From: Vreelandella sp031769195 | GTDB taxonomy: Bacteria; Pseudomonadota; Gammaproteobacteria; Pseudomonadales; Halomonadaceae | Length of the DNA stretch: 64,000 bases | Direction of reading: 5' to 3' | Assembly: GCF_031769195.1 (NCBI RefSeq) | Contig: NZ_JAVHNP010000006.1 | Location: 124,001-188,000 of the forward strand | Shown here: positions 1 to 8,156 of the stretch, in pieces | How positions within the stretch are numbered: position 1 is the stretch's first letter | How the letters are laid out: the number at the start of each line of letters is the position of its first letter | Position numbers and translations under genes: made by a program | The notes under the pieces: model-generated | Database searches by the model: none | What the model was told of the DNA's origin: nothing | What the model saw: only the letters and a program-made list of their open reading frames with translations

Positions 1-75
1 GCTAACGCCACGCTCACGGAAGAGGCCGAGGAAATTCTCGCCGAAATTAATCGCCTTAAGGCGCAAGAGCGCTAG
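1..75 (+). CDS. C-terminal end of an unidentified protein (partial)
   Basis: Frame 1 is open from the window edge to a TAG at 73-75 and gives 24 residues ending LTEEAEEILAEINRLKAQER. The tail is rich in Glu, Leu and Lys and is probably helical or coiled coil. Only the end is visible, so no family can be assigned. The next gene starts 4 bases after the stop on the same strand, so the two are probably co-transcribed. Confidence 0.6.
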   Translation, partial: ANATLTEEAEEILAEINRLKAQER

Positions 76-79
76 CCCG

Positions 80-997
80 ATGCGTTTCGGCATGGGGATT
101 ACGATAGGTTCTCAATGGGCGGCTCGAATCAGTGCCGTTGTCGCCACTGCCTTTACGTTTTCCTTCTCCACACAGGCGTATGCGGATGCTCGCTGTCCTC
201 ATCCTGGCCAGTGGTGGCAAACCGGGCAGGTGGTGACTTCTCAAGCGCTGCTTGCGCAAGCAGCCGAGCAGCAAGTGGTGCTTCTGGGTGAACAGCATGA
301 CGCCATCGACCACCACCGCTGGCAACTGCATACCCTGGCCGGGCTGCATGCTCTGCGCGCCGATATGGTGATTGGATTAGAGATGCTGCCAAGAGGCGCA
401 CAGCCGATATTGGACCAATGGGTGGCAGGGCAATTAACGGAGCAAGCACTGCTAACGGAGAGCCAGTGGAACGAGGCCTGGGGGTTTGATGCCCAGCTCT
501 ATTTACCCATCTTTCATTTTGCACGCCTGCAGCAGATTCCGCTGCTCGCCCTCAATATTACTCCTGAGCTTCGCCAGCGGCTTTCGCGAGAGGGGTTTGC
601 CAGTGTGCCTGCCGAGCAGCGCCACGCTATTCCTGCGCCATTACCTGCAAGCCCCGCGTATCAAGACCGCTTAGCCGATGTGTTTGCGCAGCATGGAATG
701 GGGCAAGAGAACCCAGCGATGCTGGAACGCTTTACCCAGGCGCAGCTGACGTGGGACATCGCCATGGCCCACGGGCTGGCAGAGGCCTCCAAACAAGGGG
801 CGTTCGTCGTTGGCTTAATGGGTTTGGGGCACGTCACCTACGGCCATGGAGTGGCGCACCAGCTAAAAGGGCTGGGCGTGCAGCACGTTTTTAGCCTGCT
901 GCCCTGGGAGCAAACCGAGTGCAATCTGCCAGACCCAGCGCTGGCCGATGCTTTGTTTGTACTCCCCACCCCACCCTTGGATGAAGACCCCCGCTAG
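80..997 (+). CDS. ChaN-like (DUF399) heme/iron-associated lipoprotein family protein
   Basis: The 305-residue product has an N-terminal hydrophobic export signal at about residues 15-36. It is followed by the family signature VVLLGEQHDAIDHHRWQ and, further on, a GLEMLPR stretch. These are typical of the ChaN/DUF399 family, whose characterised members (Campylobacter ChaN) bind heme cofacially at the outer membrane. A lipobox Cys is not obvious, so it may be a soluble periplasmic protein. It follows the upstream partial gene by 4 bases. Its 3' end overlaps the convergent ntrC by 4 bases (994-997). Family membership is read from motifs. Heme binding is inferred from the family. Confidence 0.8.
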   Translation: MRFGMGITIGSQWAARISAVVATAFTFSFSTQAYADARCPHPGQWWQTGQVVTSQALLAQAAEQQVVLLGEQHDAIDHHRWQLHTLAGLHALRADMVIGLEMLPRGAQPILDQWVAGQLTEQALLTESQWNEAWGFDAQLYLPIFHFARLQQIPLLALNITPELRQRLSREGFASVPAEQRHAIPAPLPASPAYQDRLADVFAQHGMGQENPAMLERFTQAQLTWDIAMAHGLAEASKQGAFVVGLMGLGHVTYGHGVAHQLKGLGVQHVFSLLPWEQTECNLPDPALADALFVLPTPPLDEDPR

Positions 998-2427
998 GCG
1001 TCGTCTGCGGCTAATGCTGGCAGCAGCGTCTTAAGTTTGCGGGTTAACGTATTACGCCCCCAGCCCAGCAGCTCAGCCGCCTCGCCTTTGCGCCCACCGG
1101 TATGTTTTAGGGCCGTTTCGATCAGAATACGCTCAAAATCAGGCACCGCTTCTTCCAGAAGGTGGGTATGGCCTTCTGCCAAAGCGTGGTCGGCCCAGTC
1201 ACGAAAGGCAGTGCGCCAGTCACCGTGAACACTGCTTTCCGAGGCACCCACCGTGCGCAGCTCGGGCGGCAGGTCTTCCACCAGAATTTCCCGCCCCGAG
1301 GCCATCACCGTTAACCAGCGGCAAATGTTCTCTAACTGGCGCACGTTACCGGGCCAAGGCAAACGTGTTAAATGCGCCTCCGCTTCTGCCGTTAGCACTT
1401 TAATGTCGGTGGAGAGTTCTTTGGCCGCCTCCGCCAGAAAGTGGCGGGTTAACCGAGGGATATCTTCGCGGCGCTCGGCAAGTCGCGGAAGATGCACACG
1501 AATGACGTTCAGGCGGTGAAACAAGTCTTCACGGAAACGTCCATCATCCACCAAGGATTCAAGATTCTGGTGCGTGGCCGCAATAATGCGCACGTCGACT
1601 TTCACAGGGGTATGCCCACCCACGCGGTAAAACTCACCGTCGGCCAGCACACGCAGCAGGCGGGTTTGCGTTTCGGCAGGCATATCGCCAATTTCATCTA
1701 AGAACAGCGTGCCGCCATTGGCCTGCTCAAAGCGCCCCTGGCGCTGCTGAGCCGCCCCGGTAAATGCGCCTTTTTCATGGCCAAATAGCTCAGATTCGAT
1801 CAAATCCCGCGGAATCGCCGCCATGTTCAGCGCAATAAACGGCTTGCCCGCCCGTGGGCTGTGCTGGTGCAAGGCCTGGGCGACGCGCTCTTTACCAGTG
1901 CCTGACTCACCGTTAATCAGTACCGTAATATGCGAGTGAGAAAGCCGCCCAATGGCGCGAAAAACTTCCTGCATGGCCGGGGCTTCACCGATGATTTCGG
2001 CACTGAGGCCTTCCGGCACGCTCACTGGCCGCTGGCGTTCACGGGCATGGGCGACCGCACGGCGCACCAGCGCTAAGGCCTCATCCACATCAAACGGTTT
2101 CGGCAGATACTCAAACGCCCCGCCCTGATACGACGCCACAGCGCTGTCTAAATCAGAGTGGGCGGTCATCACGATGACGGGTAAATCCGGATGGGCTTCA
2201 CGCACGCGAGACATTAAATCGAGCCCATCAATCCCCGGCATACGAATATCAGTGACCAGTACATCCGGCGGATTTTCTAATAAGCGGGGGAGCGCGACAT
2301 CTGCGCGCTCAATGCATTCGACATCCAGGTCTGGCTGCGCCAGCGCGCGCTCCAATACCCAGCGGATAGCGCGGTCATCATCGACAATAACCACCCGTGC
2401 AACATCGGTACGTGTCGCCTCAGTCAT
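994..2427 (-). CDS. ntrC: Nitrogen regulation response regulator NtrC (NRI)
   Basis: The 477-residue protein has the full NtrC architecture. A receiver domain (about 10-125) has the phospho-acceptor Asp at about residue 60 in VLVTDIRMPG. The AAA+ sigma54 activator domain has Walker A GESGTGKE and the sigma54-contacting GAFTGA loop. A Fis-type helix-turn-helix lies at the C terminus (GRKGEAAELLGWGRNTLTRKL). Phosphorylated NtrC activates sigma54 promoters under nitrogen limitation. The start codon overlaps the ntrB stop (ATGA), so translation is coupled to the kinase. Candidate NtrC sites lie upstream of the nearby glnA gene. Confidence 0.97.
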   Translation of the reverse strand: MTEATRTDVARVVIVDDDRAIRWVLERALAQPDLDVECIERADVALPRLLENPPDVLVTDIRMPGIDGLDLMSRVREAHPDLPVIVMTAHSDLDSAVASYQGGAFEYLPKPFDVDEALALVRRAVAHARERQRPVSVPEGLSAEIIGEAPAMQEVFRAIGRLSHSHITVLINGESGTGKERVAQALHQHSPRAGKPFIALNMAAIPRDLIESELFGHEKGAFTGAAQQRQGRFEQANGGTLFLDEIGDMPAETQTRLLRVLADGEFYRVGGHTPVKVDVRIIAATHQNLESLVDDGRFREDLFHRLNVIRVHLPRLAERREDIPRLTRHFLAEAAKELSTDIKVLTAEAEAHLTRLPWPGNVRQLENICRWLTVMASGREILVEDLPPELRTVGASESSVHGDWRTAFRDWADHALAEGHTHLLEEAVPDFERILIETALKHTGGRKGEAAELLGWGRNTLTRKLKTLLPALAADDA

Positions 2428-3482
2428 GACGCTTCTCCGGTGAAATTAATAACCAATGGAATCAGTAAACGAAATTCGGTGTGTCCGGGTCGTGAGTCGC
2501 ATTCGATCAATCCTTGATGTTGGTGCAAAATTGACTGAGCAATCGATAGCCCCAGGCCGCTGCCTTCTGCGCGTCCAGAGACCATCGGGTAAAAAAGAGT
2601 TTCACGCAGCGCTTCAGGAATGCCGGGGCCGTTATCAATCACGCCGACTTCGCTCACCAGCCGGTGCCGCTCGGCACCTAAGGTGAATTGGCGGCGAGCA
2701 CGGGTGCGCAGAATAAGCTCCGGTGAGGGGGTCCCTGCATCGCTCATGGCCTGCACCGCGTTACGCGCCACGTTCAATACCGCTTGAATCATTTGAGATT
2801 CATCACCGGAAAGATCTGGCAAGCTGGGGTCGTAATCGCGGCTGACGGTGACATGGGGGTGCTCAGCAATCAGCAGCGCCCGCACCCGCTCCAGCACTTT
2901 ATGAATATTGACCGGCTCGTGTTTGATGATGCGGTTCGGGCCTAGCATGGAGTCGACTAGGTCACGCAAGCGATCCACTTCTTCGACAATAATATGCGTG
3001 AACTCCCGCAGCGCAGGGTCGTCTAGGTCGCGCTCCAGCAGCTGTGCAGCGCCGCGTATCCCCCCTAGCGGGTTCTTCACTTCATGGGCTAACCCGCGCG
3101 CCAGCACTTTGATCGTCTCCTGCCGAGTCGTTAGCGCCTCTTCGCGGGAGATCTGCATTAAGCGGTCACGGGGCTCTACTTCCAGCAACAGTTCATCAGC
3201 CGACAGCGGGGTCACCGTGTAATCCACCGTCAGCGGTTCACTGTTCAACGGGGTAATGCGTGCTTCCCGCTGGGTGTAGGGGTGAAACGCATCGCGGGCT
3301 TTGGCGAGCACTTCATCAATGCTTTCATCGCCGCCCAGCAGGGTATCTAAACTGATTCCCTGTACGCGGCTGAAGCTTACTGCCAGCAGCGCTTCCGCCG
3401 CCGGGTTCATCCAGCGGACGCGGAGTTCACCGTCAAGCAGCAGGACTGCCGTGGTGAGATGTTCGAGTAAGCGCTGATACAT
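2424..3482 (-). CDS. ntrB: Nitrogen regulation sensor histidine kinase NtrB (NRII)
   Basis: The 352-residue cytosolic kinase/phosphatase controls NtrC in response to PII. It has an N-terminal PAS domain (about 1-110), the H-box ARGLAHEVKNPLGGIRG with the phospho-His near residue 135, an N box, and the ATP-binding G boxes DNGPGIP and GSGLGLSIAQ. The ATG at 3482 is preferred because the family usually begins YQRLLEHLTTAVLLLD and an AGGA lies upstream. A GTG at 3524 would add 14 residues. It overlaps ntrC by 4 bases. Confidence 0.95.
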   Translation of the reverse strand: MYQRLLEHLTTAVLLLDGELRVRWMNPAAEALLAVSFSRVQGISLDTLLGGDESIDEVLAKARDAFHPYTQREARITPLNSEPLTVDYTVTPLSADELLLEVEPRDRLMQISREEALTTRQETIKVLARGLAHEVKNPLGGIRGAAQLLERDLDDPALREFTHIIVEEVDRLRDLVDSMLGPNRIIKHEPVNIHKVLERVRALLIAEHPHVTVSRDYDPSLPDLSGDESQMIQAVLNVARNAVQAMSDAGTPSPELILRTRARRQFTLGAERHRLVSEVGVIDNGPGIPEALRETLFYPMVSGRAEGSGLGLSIAQSILHQHQGLIECDSRPGHTEFRLLIPLVINFTGEAS

Positions 3483-3692
3483 GGCGTGTCCTGAAGCGTC
3501 GCTCTGATAAATACGGGGTCGCACTCATCTATTGAAAGAGTGGTGGTAATGGAGGAGCTGCAAAAAGCGCGCCAATTCGGCGCAAGCCGCGGTTTGCACG
3601 GCTTATGGGCAGGAAACGGGGAGTCTGCGAACCTTTATAGCGCAAGAGACCGCCAACATGGCCAGCCTACTGCACCATTATAGTGCATTAAA

Positions 3693-4238
3693 CTATTCGG
3701 CAATAAAAATAGTCACCGGATCAGTGCGGTGCTGTACGCGCCCCTGACTATCGATTAGCTCTGCTTGCAGGCGGTGCTGCCCCGCTGACAGGCCAGCCAG
3801 CCAAAAGGCATCGCTATGCAGCGCTGACTGGCTAAGCTCGCCATTCACTAGTAGCCGAATCTGATGGTCCTCGCGCAGCGGCGGCACTACCTGCACCTCG
3901 ACAGGTGTCATACCGCCACGCACGGCAGCACCACCTACGGGGTTGGCAATCGCAAAGCGGTCATAGGGCATAAAGGGCTGGCCAGGACGCCCTAAACTGC
4001 CCGGAGCGGCAGCAGCAGCAGGGCGCGATGCCGAGGGCAGGCTGGGCAAAGGGGCCAGCGTCATCGCGTCTCCGCCTCGCTCGGGGTTATCGGTAAACGT
4101 CACCTTGCCTTGCTCATCAACTACGCGGTACACCGTTTGTGATTGGGCCGTGTTTACCCACAGGCATAGTAGAAGCAACGCAGCTGTGGATAAGCTGCTT
4201 TTGTGCTGCATACGTAAACCGCTCAACATCGTGGGCAT
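3693..4238 (-). CDS. DUF4124 domain-containing secreted protein
   Basis: The product is up to 181 residues. A signal peptide ends near TAQSQ and is followed by the DUF4124 motif VYRVVDEQGKVTFTDNP. A low-complexity Pro/Ser/Ala linker comes next, then a beta-rich C-terminal domain (about 110-181). DUF4124 proteins are predicted periplasmic proteins of unknown function and are commonly found between glnA and ntrBC in gammaproteobacteria, as here. The start is uncertain: ATGs at 4238, 4229 and 4211 are in frame, and the last gives a more usual signal peptide. Confidence 0.8.
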   Translation of the reverse strand: MPTMLSGLRMQHKSSLSTAALLLLCLWVNTAQSQTVYRVVDEQGKVTFTDNPERGGDAMTLAPLPSLPSASRPAAAAAPGSLGRPGQPFMPYDRFAIANPVGGAAVRGGMTPVEVQVVPPLREDHQIRLLVNGELSQSALHSDAFWLAGLSAGQHRLQAELIDSQGRVQHRTDPVTIFIAE

Positions 4239-4271
4239 ACCTTCTTATCTTGCTTCCAATATTGCTTCCAT

Positions 4272-4298
4272 AAAAAAACCCCGCCGAGGCGGGGTTTT
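4272..4298 (-). terminator. Intrinsic terminator of glnA
   Basis: A perfect inverted repeat, CCCCGC/GCGGGG extended by A/T pairs to about 10 bp, has a 4-nt loop (4275-4298). On the minus strand it is followed by seven T. It lies about 70 bases after the glnA stop and before the DUF4124 gene, so it ends the glnA transcript. Confidence 0.9.
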
Positions 4299-4368
4299 CA
4301 GGCTAATCACACCGCAGGGGTGATGTTAGCACTATCTTTCAAGACCGTTCTTACCTTAAAGACCGTTC

Positions 4369-5775
4369 TTAGCAAGAGTAATACATGTCGAACTCAATCG
4401 GGTGAGTCGTCATGCGGATACGCTCAACGTCTTCCATCTTCAGTTCGATGTAGGCGTCGATCATATCGTCGGTGAACACGCCACCTTCGGTCAGGAACGC
4501 ACGGTCAGCATCGAGTGCTTCCAGTGCTTGATCCAGGCTGTTAGCTACGGTCGGTACGGACTTGCCTTCTTCCGGCGGCAGGTCGTACAAGTTCTTGTCC
4601 ATAGCATCGCCAGGATGGATCTTGTTCTTGATACCGTCGATACCCGCCATCAGCATCGCCGCAAACGCCAGGTAGGGGTTAGCAGTCGGGTCAGGGAAGC
4701 GAGTCTCTACACGCTTGCCTTTCGGGCTAGCGGTGTAAGGAATACGGATAGACGCAGAGCGGTTACGCGCACTGTAGGCCAGCATCACCGGTGCTTCGAA
4801 GCCCGGCACCAGACGCTTGTACGAGTTGGTAGAAGCGTTGGTGAAAGCGTTCAAGGCACGAGCGTGCTTGATCACACCACCGATGTAGTACAGCGCCATT
4901 TCAGACAGACCCGCGTACTCGTCGCCAGCAAACTGGTTCTGACCATCTTTCCAGAACGACTGGTGTACGTGCATACCAGAACCGTTGTCGCCTACCAGCG
5001 GCTTCGGCATGAAGGTAGCGGTTTTGCCGTAAGCGTGTGCCACGTTGTGGATCACGTACTTCATTTCCTGCACTTCGTCAGCTTTCTTCACCAGCGTGTT
5101 GAACTTCACGCCGATTTCGTTCTGACCAGCGTTAGCCACTTCGTGGTGGTGAACTTCCACGGTCTGGCCAATCGCTTCCAGGGTGTTACACATCGCGCCA
5201 CGGATATCGTGGAAGCTATCGACCGGCGGTACCGGGAAGTAGCCGCCTTTCAGGCGCGGACGGTGACCCAGGTTACCGGTTTCAACTTTGCTGTCAGTGG
5301 CCCAAGCGCCTTCATCAGACGTAATTTTGTACATAGAGCCCTGGATATCGGACTTCCAATGCACTTCGTCAAAGATGAAGAATTCTGGCTCAGGACCGAA
5401 AAATGCGGTATCGCCCAGACCGGTAGACTGCAGGTAAGCTTCTGCGCGCTTAGCAATAGAGCGCGGGTCGCGGTCGTAGCCTTGCATGGTGGCAGGCTCG
5501 ATGATGTCGCAACGCAGAATCAGGGTAGCGTCTTCGGTGAAGGGGTCCAGGAAGCCAGTACCATCTTCCGGACGCAGGATCATGTCAGACTCGTTGATAC
5601 CCTTCCAACCATTGATGGAAGAACCATCGAACATTTGACCGTTTTCAAAAAACTCTTCGTTCACGTCGCGTGCCGGGACGGTGACGTGCTGCTCTTTACC
5701 GCGCGTGTCGGTGAAACGCAGATCTACCCACTTAACATCATGTTCTTCGATTAGCGCGAGAGTCTTGGCTGACAT
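4369..5775 (-). CDS. glnA: Type I glutamine synthetase
   Basis: The 468-residue enzyme forms glutamine from glutamate, ammonia and ATP, and its length equals typical GSI-beta enzymes. Visible family motifs are the beta-grasp N domain (WVDLRFTDTRGKEQHVTVP), the signature DGSSINGWKGI, the ammonia/glutamate region NGSGMHVHQSFW, and the ATP-binding KRLVPGFEAPV. The adenylylation site NLYDLPPEE has the Tyr that GlnE modifies, so activity is probably controlled covalently. An SD (GGAGG) lies 5 bases before the ATG. It has its own terminator and a sigma54/NtrC-type control region upstream. Confidence 0.99.
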   Translation of the reverse strand: MSAKTLALIEEHDVKWVDLRFTDTRGKEQHVTVPARDVNEEFFENGQMFDGSSINGWKGINESDMILRPEDGTGFLDPFTEDATLILRCDIIEPATMQGYDRDPRSIAKRAEAYLQSTGLGDTAFFGPEPEFFIFDEVHWKSDIQGSMYKITSDEGAWATDSKVETGNLGHRPRLKGGYFPVPPVDSFHDIRGAMCNTLEAIGQTVEVHHHEVANAGQNEIGVKFNTLVKKADEVQEMKYVIHNVAHAYGKTATFMPKPLVGDNGSGMHVHQSFWKDGQNQFAGDEYAGLSEMALYYIGGVIKHARALNAFTNASTNSYKRLVPGFEAPVMLAYSARNRSASIRIPYTASPKGKRVETRFPDPTANPYLAFAAMLMAGIDGIKNKIHPGDAMDKNLYDLPPEEGKSVPTVANSLDQALEALDADRAFLTEGGVFTDDMIDAYIELKMEDVERIRMTTHPIEFDMYYSC

Positions 5776-5825
5776 AGTGTCCTCCGATATGAGCGTGGCT
5801 TAAAGCGTGTAACTGTAAGCTATCG

Positions 5826-5854
5826 ATAAAAGTGTTATTTAACAAATCGTTCAA
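5826..5854 (-). promoter_or_regulatory. Candidate sigma70 promoter of glnA
   Basis: On the minus strand, TTGAAC (5854-5849) and TTTTAT (5831-5826) are separated by exactly 17 bases. Each hexamer matches consensus at 4 of 6 positions. It sits about 50 bases before the glnA ATG and could be the nitrogen-independent promoter. This is a match by eye only. Confidence 0.45.
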
Positions 5855-6054
5855 CACGCAGCTGCATGTGGCGCGTTTGTCTTTTTTGTTCGCTTAACGT
5901 TTGCTTGACGATAGATAACAAATCGCTCAGCGATCATTCCAGACCGGCTATCGTTGTAGCACGCCGCGAGGCTTCTGCCTACGACTCGCTAGCCGCTGTA
6001 AGACTGCTTGCAAAACTAGCTGCACACTACCTGCAAGCGACTAACAATAGAAAA

Positions 6055-6070
6055 GCACATACCGTGCCAA
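6055..6070 (-). promoter_or_regulatory. Candidate sigma54 (-24/-12) promoter of glnA
   Basis: The minus strand reads TTGGCACG-GTAT-GTGC against the consensus YTGGCACG-N4-TTGCW. The GG and GC dinucleotides are 12 bases apart, with one mismatch in the -12 element. Transcription from here would give a leader of roughly 270 nt before glnA. A TGCACCA-N3-TGG element at 6074-6086 lies directly upstream. The rest of the 588-base gap 5776-6363 holds no gene that I can support. Confidence 0.65.
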
Positions 6071-6200
6071 CTCTGCACCATAATGGATTTAAAGAATATT
6101 AACGCTTTGTTTTCTAACTATAAAAATCATACCTTGAGTGCTTCTAAATGCAGCACAGGCATTTTAAAAGCGGGGAATCTCATCACTATCCTTCTTTAAA

Positions 6201-6217
6201 TGCACAAAAATAGTGCA
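6201..6217. promoter_or_regulatory. NtrC-binding site (enhancer)
   Basis: This is a 17-bp palindrome, TGCAC-N7-GTGCA, matching the spacing and ends of the enterobacterial NtrC consensus (TGCACCA-N3-TGGTGCA). It lies about 130-150 bases upstream of the candidate sigma54 promoter, the distance usual for NtrC enhancers. A second, weaker pair of GGTG half-sites follows at 6221-6238. Confidence 0.65.
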
Positions 6218-6289
6218 TTAGCTCACCATTTCGCACCAAAAAAGCCCATGGAAAAATAAATCTCATCCCTTCCGGTTAAAAATTTTCTC

Positions 6290-6319
6290 TTGCTACACAA
6301 AGAAACCCACATCTACAAT
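6290..6319 (+). promoter_or_regulatory. Candidate sigma70 promoter
   Basis: TTGCTA (6290-6295) and TACAAT (6314-6319) are separated by 18 bases, with 4/6 and 5/6 consensus matches. They lie 45 bases before the plus-strand gene at 6364. Confidence 0.4.
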
Positions 6320-6363
6320 AAATTACAATCAGACAGGTTTGCTAACAAAAGGAAGCCGCGTGC

Positions 6364-6960
6364 ATGGGTACGGTTTGCTTTATTGTAGATGCTTCAGTGA
6401 CAGGAGCCTTGCTACCGCGCCACTTACGCTCTATTCGCCAGTCAGGTCTTGCTGACCACATGGTGCCCATCATTGTGACTTGCCCACAGGCCGATGAGCG
6501 GCTCACCGACCTTGAACAGCGTTACCACGCCCACGGCCTAGTGACGCCCTCTCGCACGCTAGGGGCTCGGCTCAATCAAGCCGCTTATGTGAGCCAAGCC
6601 GAGTGGCTGCTGATTGCACTGCATAAACAGCCGATGGCCGCCCAACTGTGGTACTTGCTCTACCCCAAGCTGAACACCGCTATGGATGCACTGCTAATTA
6701 ATGCGGCTACGCCTCGCTTTTCCGAACGCCTGCTGCTGCATTTTCTCAGCTCTGCCGTCACTGTGCCGCCTTATATTGCGATTCGCCGGGAGTGGCTTGA
6801 GCGCATTGGGGGCTTTGACCCCGACCTTGATGAACCTGCATTATTAGATTTCTTGCAACGCCTGTACGCCTGCCCTACCCGCTTAAAAAGCTTAAGCGGT
6901 GAGTCGTTAGGACTGGCCCGCGGTTCTCCAAACGATGCAGGCCCACCTCAACTGCCCTAG
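6364..6960 (+). CDS. Small glycosyltransferase-2-like protein of unknown function
   Basis: The 198-residue protein has no signal peptide and is preceded by an AGGAAG SD. The N-terminal half (about 1-100) resembles the start of a GT-A nucleotide-sugar fold. Near residues 145-165, RREWLERIGGFDPDLDEPALLD resembles the acceptor-side motif of family 2 glycosyltransferases. The DxD-type metal motif and about 100 residues usual in GT2 enzymes are not apparent, so it may be a reduced or inactive member. It stands alone between glnA and a convergent acyltransferase. The family link is weak and comes from motif appearance only. Confidence 0.6.
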   Translation: MGTVCFIVDASVTGALLPRHLRSIRQSGLADHMVPIIVTCPQADERLTDLEQRYHAHGLVTPSRTLGARLNQAAYVSQAEWLLIALHKQPMAAQLWYLLYPKLNTAMDALLINAATPRFSERLLLHFLSSAVTVPPYIAIRREWLERIGGFDPDLDEPALLDFLQRLYACPTRLKSLSGESLGLARGSPNDAGPPQLP

Positions 6961-7016
6961 TGCTGACAGTCTGCCTTTGCCTCCCCCACCCCTTTTTAAC
7001 CCCCCCTCACCCCGTC

Positions 7017-8042
7017 TTACACCTTCAATCGTTTACCAAACAGCATGGCCCCCAATGCGGTAGTGTTCACTACTTTATTGAGCAGAATCGACCCCACACT
7101 ACCCACCACAATCAGCAGTAACGCATACGCGATAAGCGGCAGCGTAGTGGTGCCCACCAGCGTATCGGTCAGGGTAAAAAACATTGGATGTGCGAGATAA
7201 ATACCAAACGAGTAGGCATTGATATACCGCACCCAGCCAGGTGCTTTACGCCCTTTTAAGGCACGAATAAAGGCCAAAGTGAACAGCACAAAAAAAGGAA
7301 TGACCCACACTTCCTTGGAAGAGAACGCCAGCCAGTGGGCGAAAGTCGCCATCACAATCAAACCAACAAACAGTACCAACCAACGAGGCTGAGAAAGGGT
7401 TTGTAGCCACACAGGGCGCTCAATTAACGTCGCCGACGGCGTTAATGGGTAGTAACGCACCAGCACTAACGCCAAGAAAAACAGATACACCCAACCTAGC
7501 GGCGCGATCCACAGCAAATAGCCAGGCGGCTCAATCTCAAACCAGTACGCGAGCCCCCAGTACGCCATGCTGACAAGACACGCCATCCATAGCCAAGGCA
7601 CCGGATGCATGCGCCATAGATGCCAGCGGGTATACGCCCAGTAAGCGGCATAAAACTGCATGGCGATGATTAAAAAATAGCCGTGCCAGCCCGCGTAGAT
7701 AAAGTACGCCTTCGCATTTTCCCAAAAGCCCACGGCATCATCGCTACCGGCTAAATGCCACCACTCGGCGGTGGAGTAGATAAACCCATACACCAGATAG
7801 GGCAGCATGACGTACTTCACTCGCTGCCACAGGAACCCCGGCGGCACCTGCTTATCGTAACGAACGGCAAACACAAACACAGAGATAAACAGGAAGACGG
7901 GGGTGCCCAGCACCAGCGGAATCCGCATCAGGTCGGTCACGACGTTATCCACCCGCTGATTCAGATGGTCTAGCCAATGAAATAAAAAAACGGCTACACA
8001 GCCGTAGGCACGCAGCCAGTAAATCTCCTCAATTTTTTTCAT
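7017..8042 (-). CDS. Acyltransferase family 3 integral membrane protein
   Basis: The 341-residue protein has about ten hydrophobic segments. It begins with the family 3 pattern IYWLRAYGCVAVFLFHWLDH, whose His is the proposed catalytic residue, and a late YSFGIYLAHPMFF segment is also typical. These enzymes (OafA/WecH/OpgC type) transfer acyl groups to extracytoplasmic glycans. The substrate cannot be told here. A GGAGG SD precedes the ATG. It is convergent with the gene at 6364, and divergent from the esterase at 8157 with a 114-base gap. Confidence 0.88.
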   Translation of the reverse strand: MKKIEEIYWLRAYGCVAVFLFHWLDHLNQRVDNVVTDLMRIPLVLGTPVFLFISVFVFAVRYDKQVPPGFLWQRVKYVMLPYLVYGFIYSTAEWWHLAGSDDAVGFWENAKAYFIYAGWHGYFLIIAMQFYAAYWAYTRWHLWRMHPVPWLWMACLVSMAYWGLAYWFEIEPPGYLLWIAPLGWVYLFFLALVLVRYYPLTPSATLIERPVWLQTLSQPRWLVLFVGLIVMATFAHWLAFSSKEVWVIPFFVLFTLAFIRALKGRKAPGWVRYINAYSFGIYLAHPMFFTLTDTLVGTTTLPLIAYALLLIVVGSVGSILLNKVVNTTALGAMLFGKRLKV

Positions 8043-8156
8043 TGACCCTCCTGCCAGGCCACGACTGCTAGGCTTAATGATAGGCTTATGTGAATGAACA
8101 CCTTGGCTTACAGCGTTGTCCGACCCCTTAAACGCCCATAGATTCCAGGAGGCTCT

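Noticed and set aside
4402..5754. 450-codon plus-strand frame antisense to glnA
   Set aside because: It lies wholly inside glnA, has no recognisable motif, and is explained by strong codon bias of the real gene.
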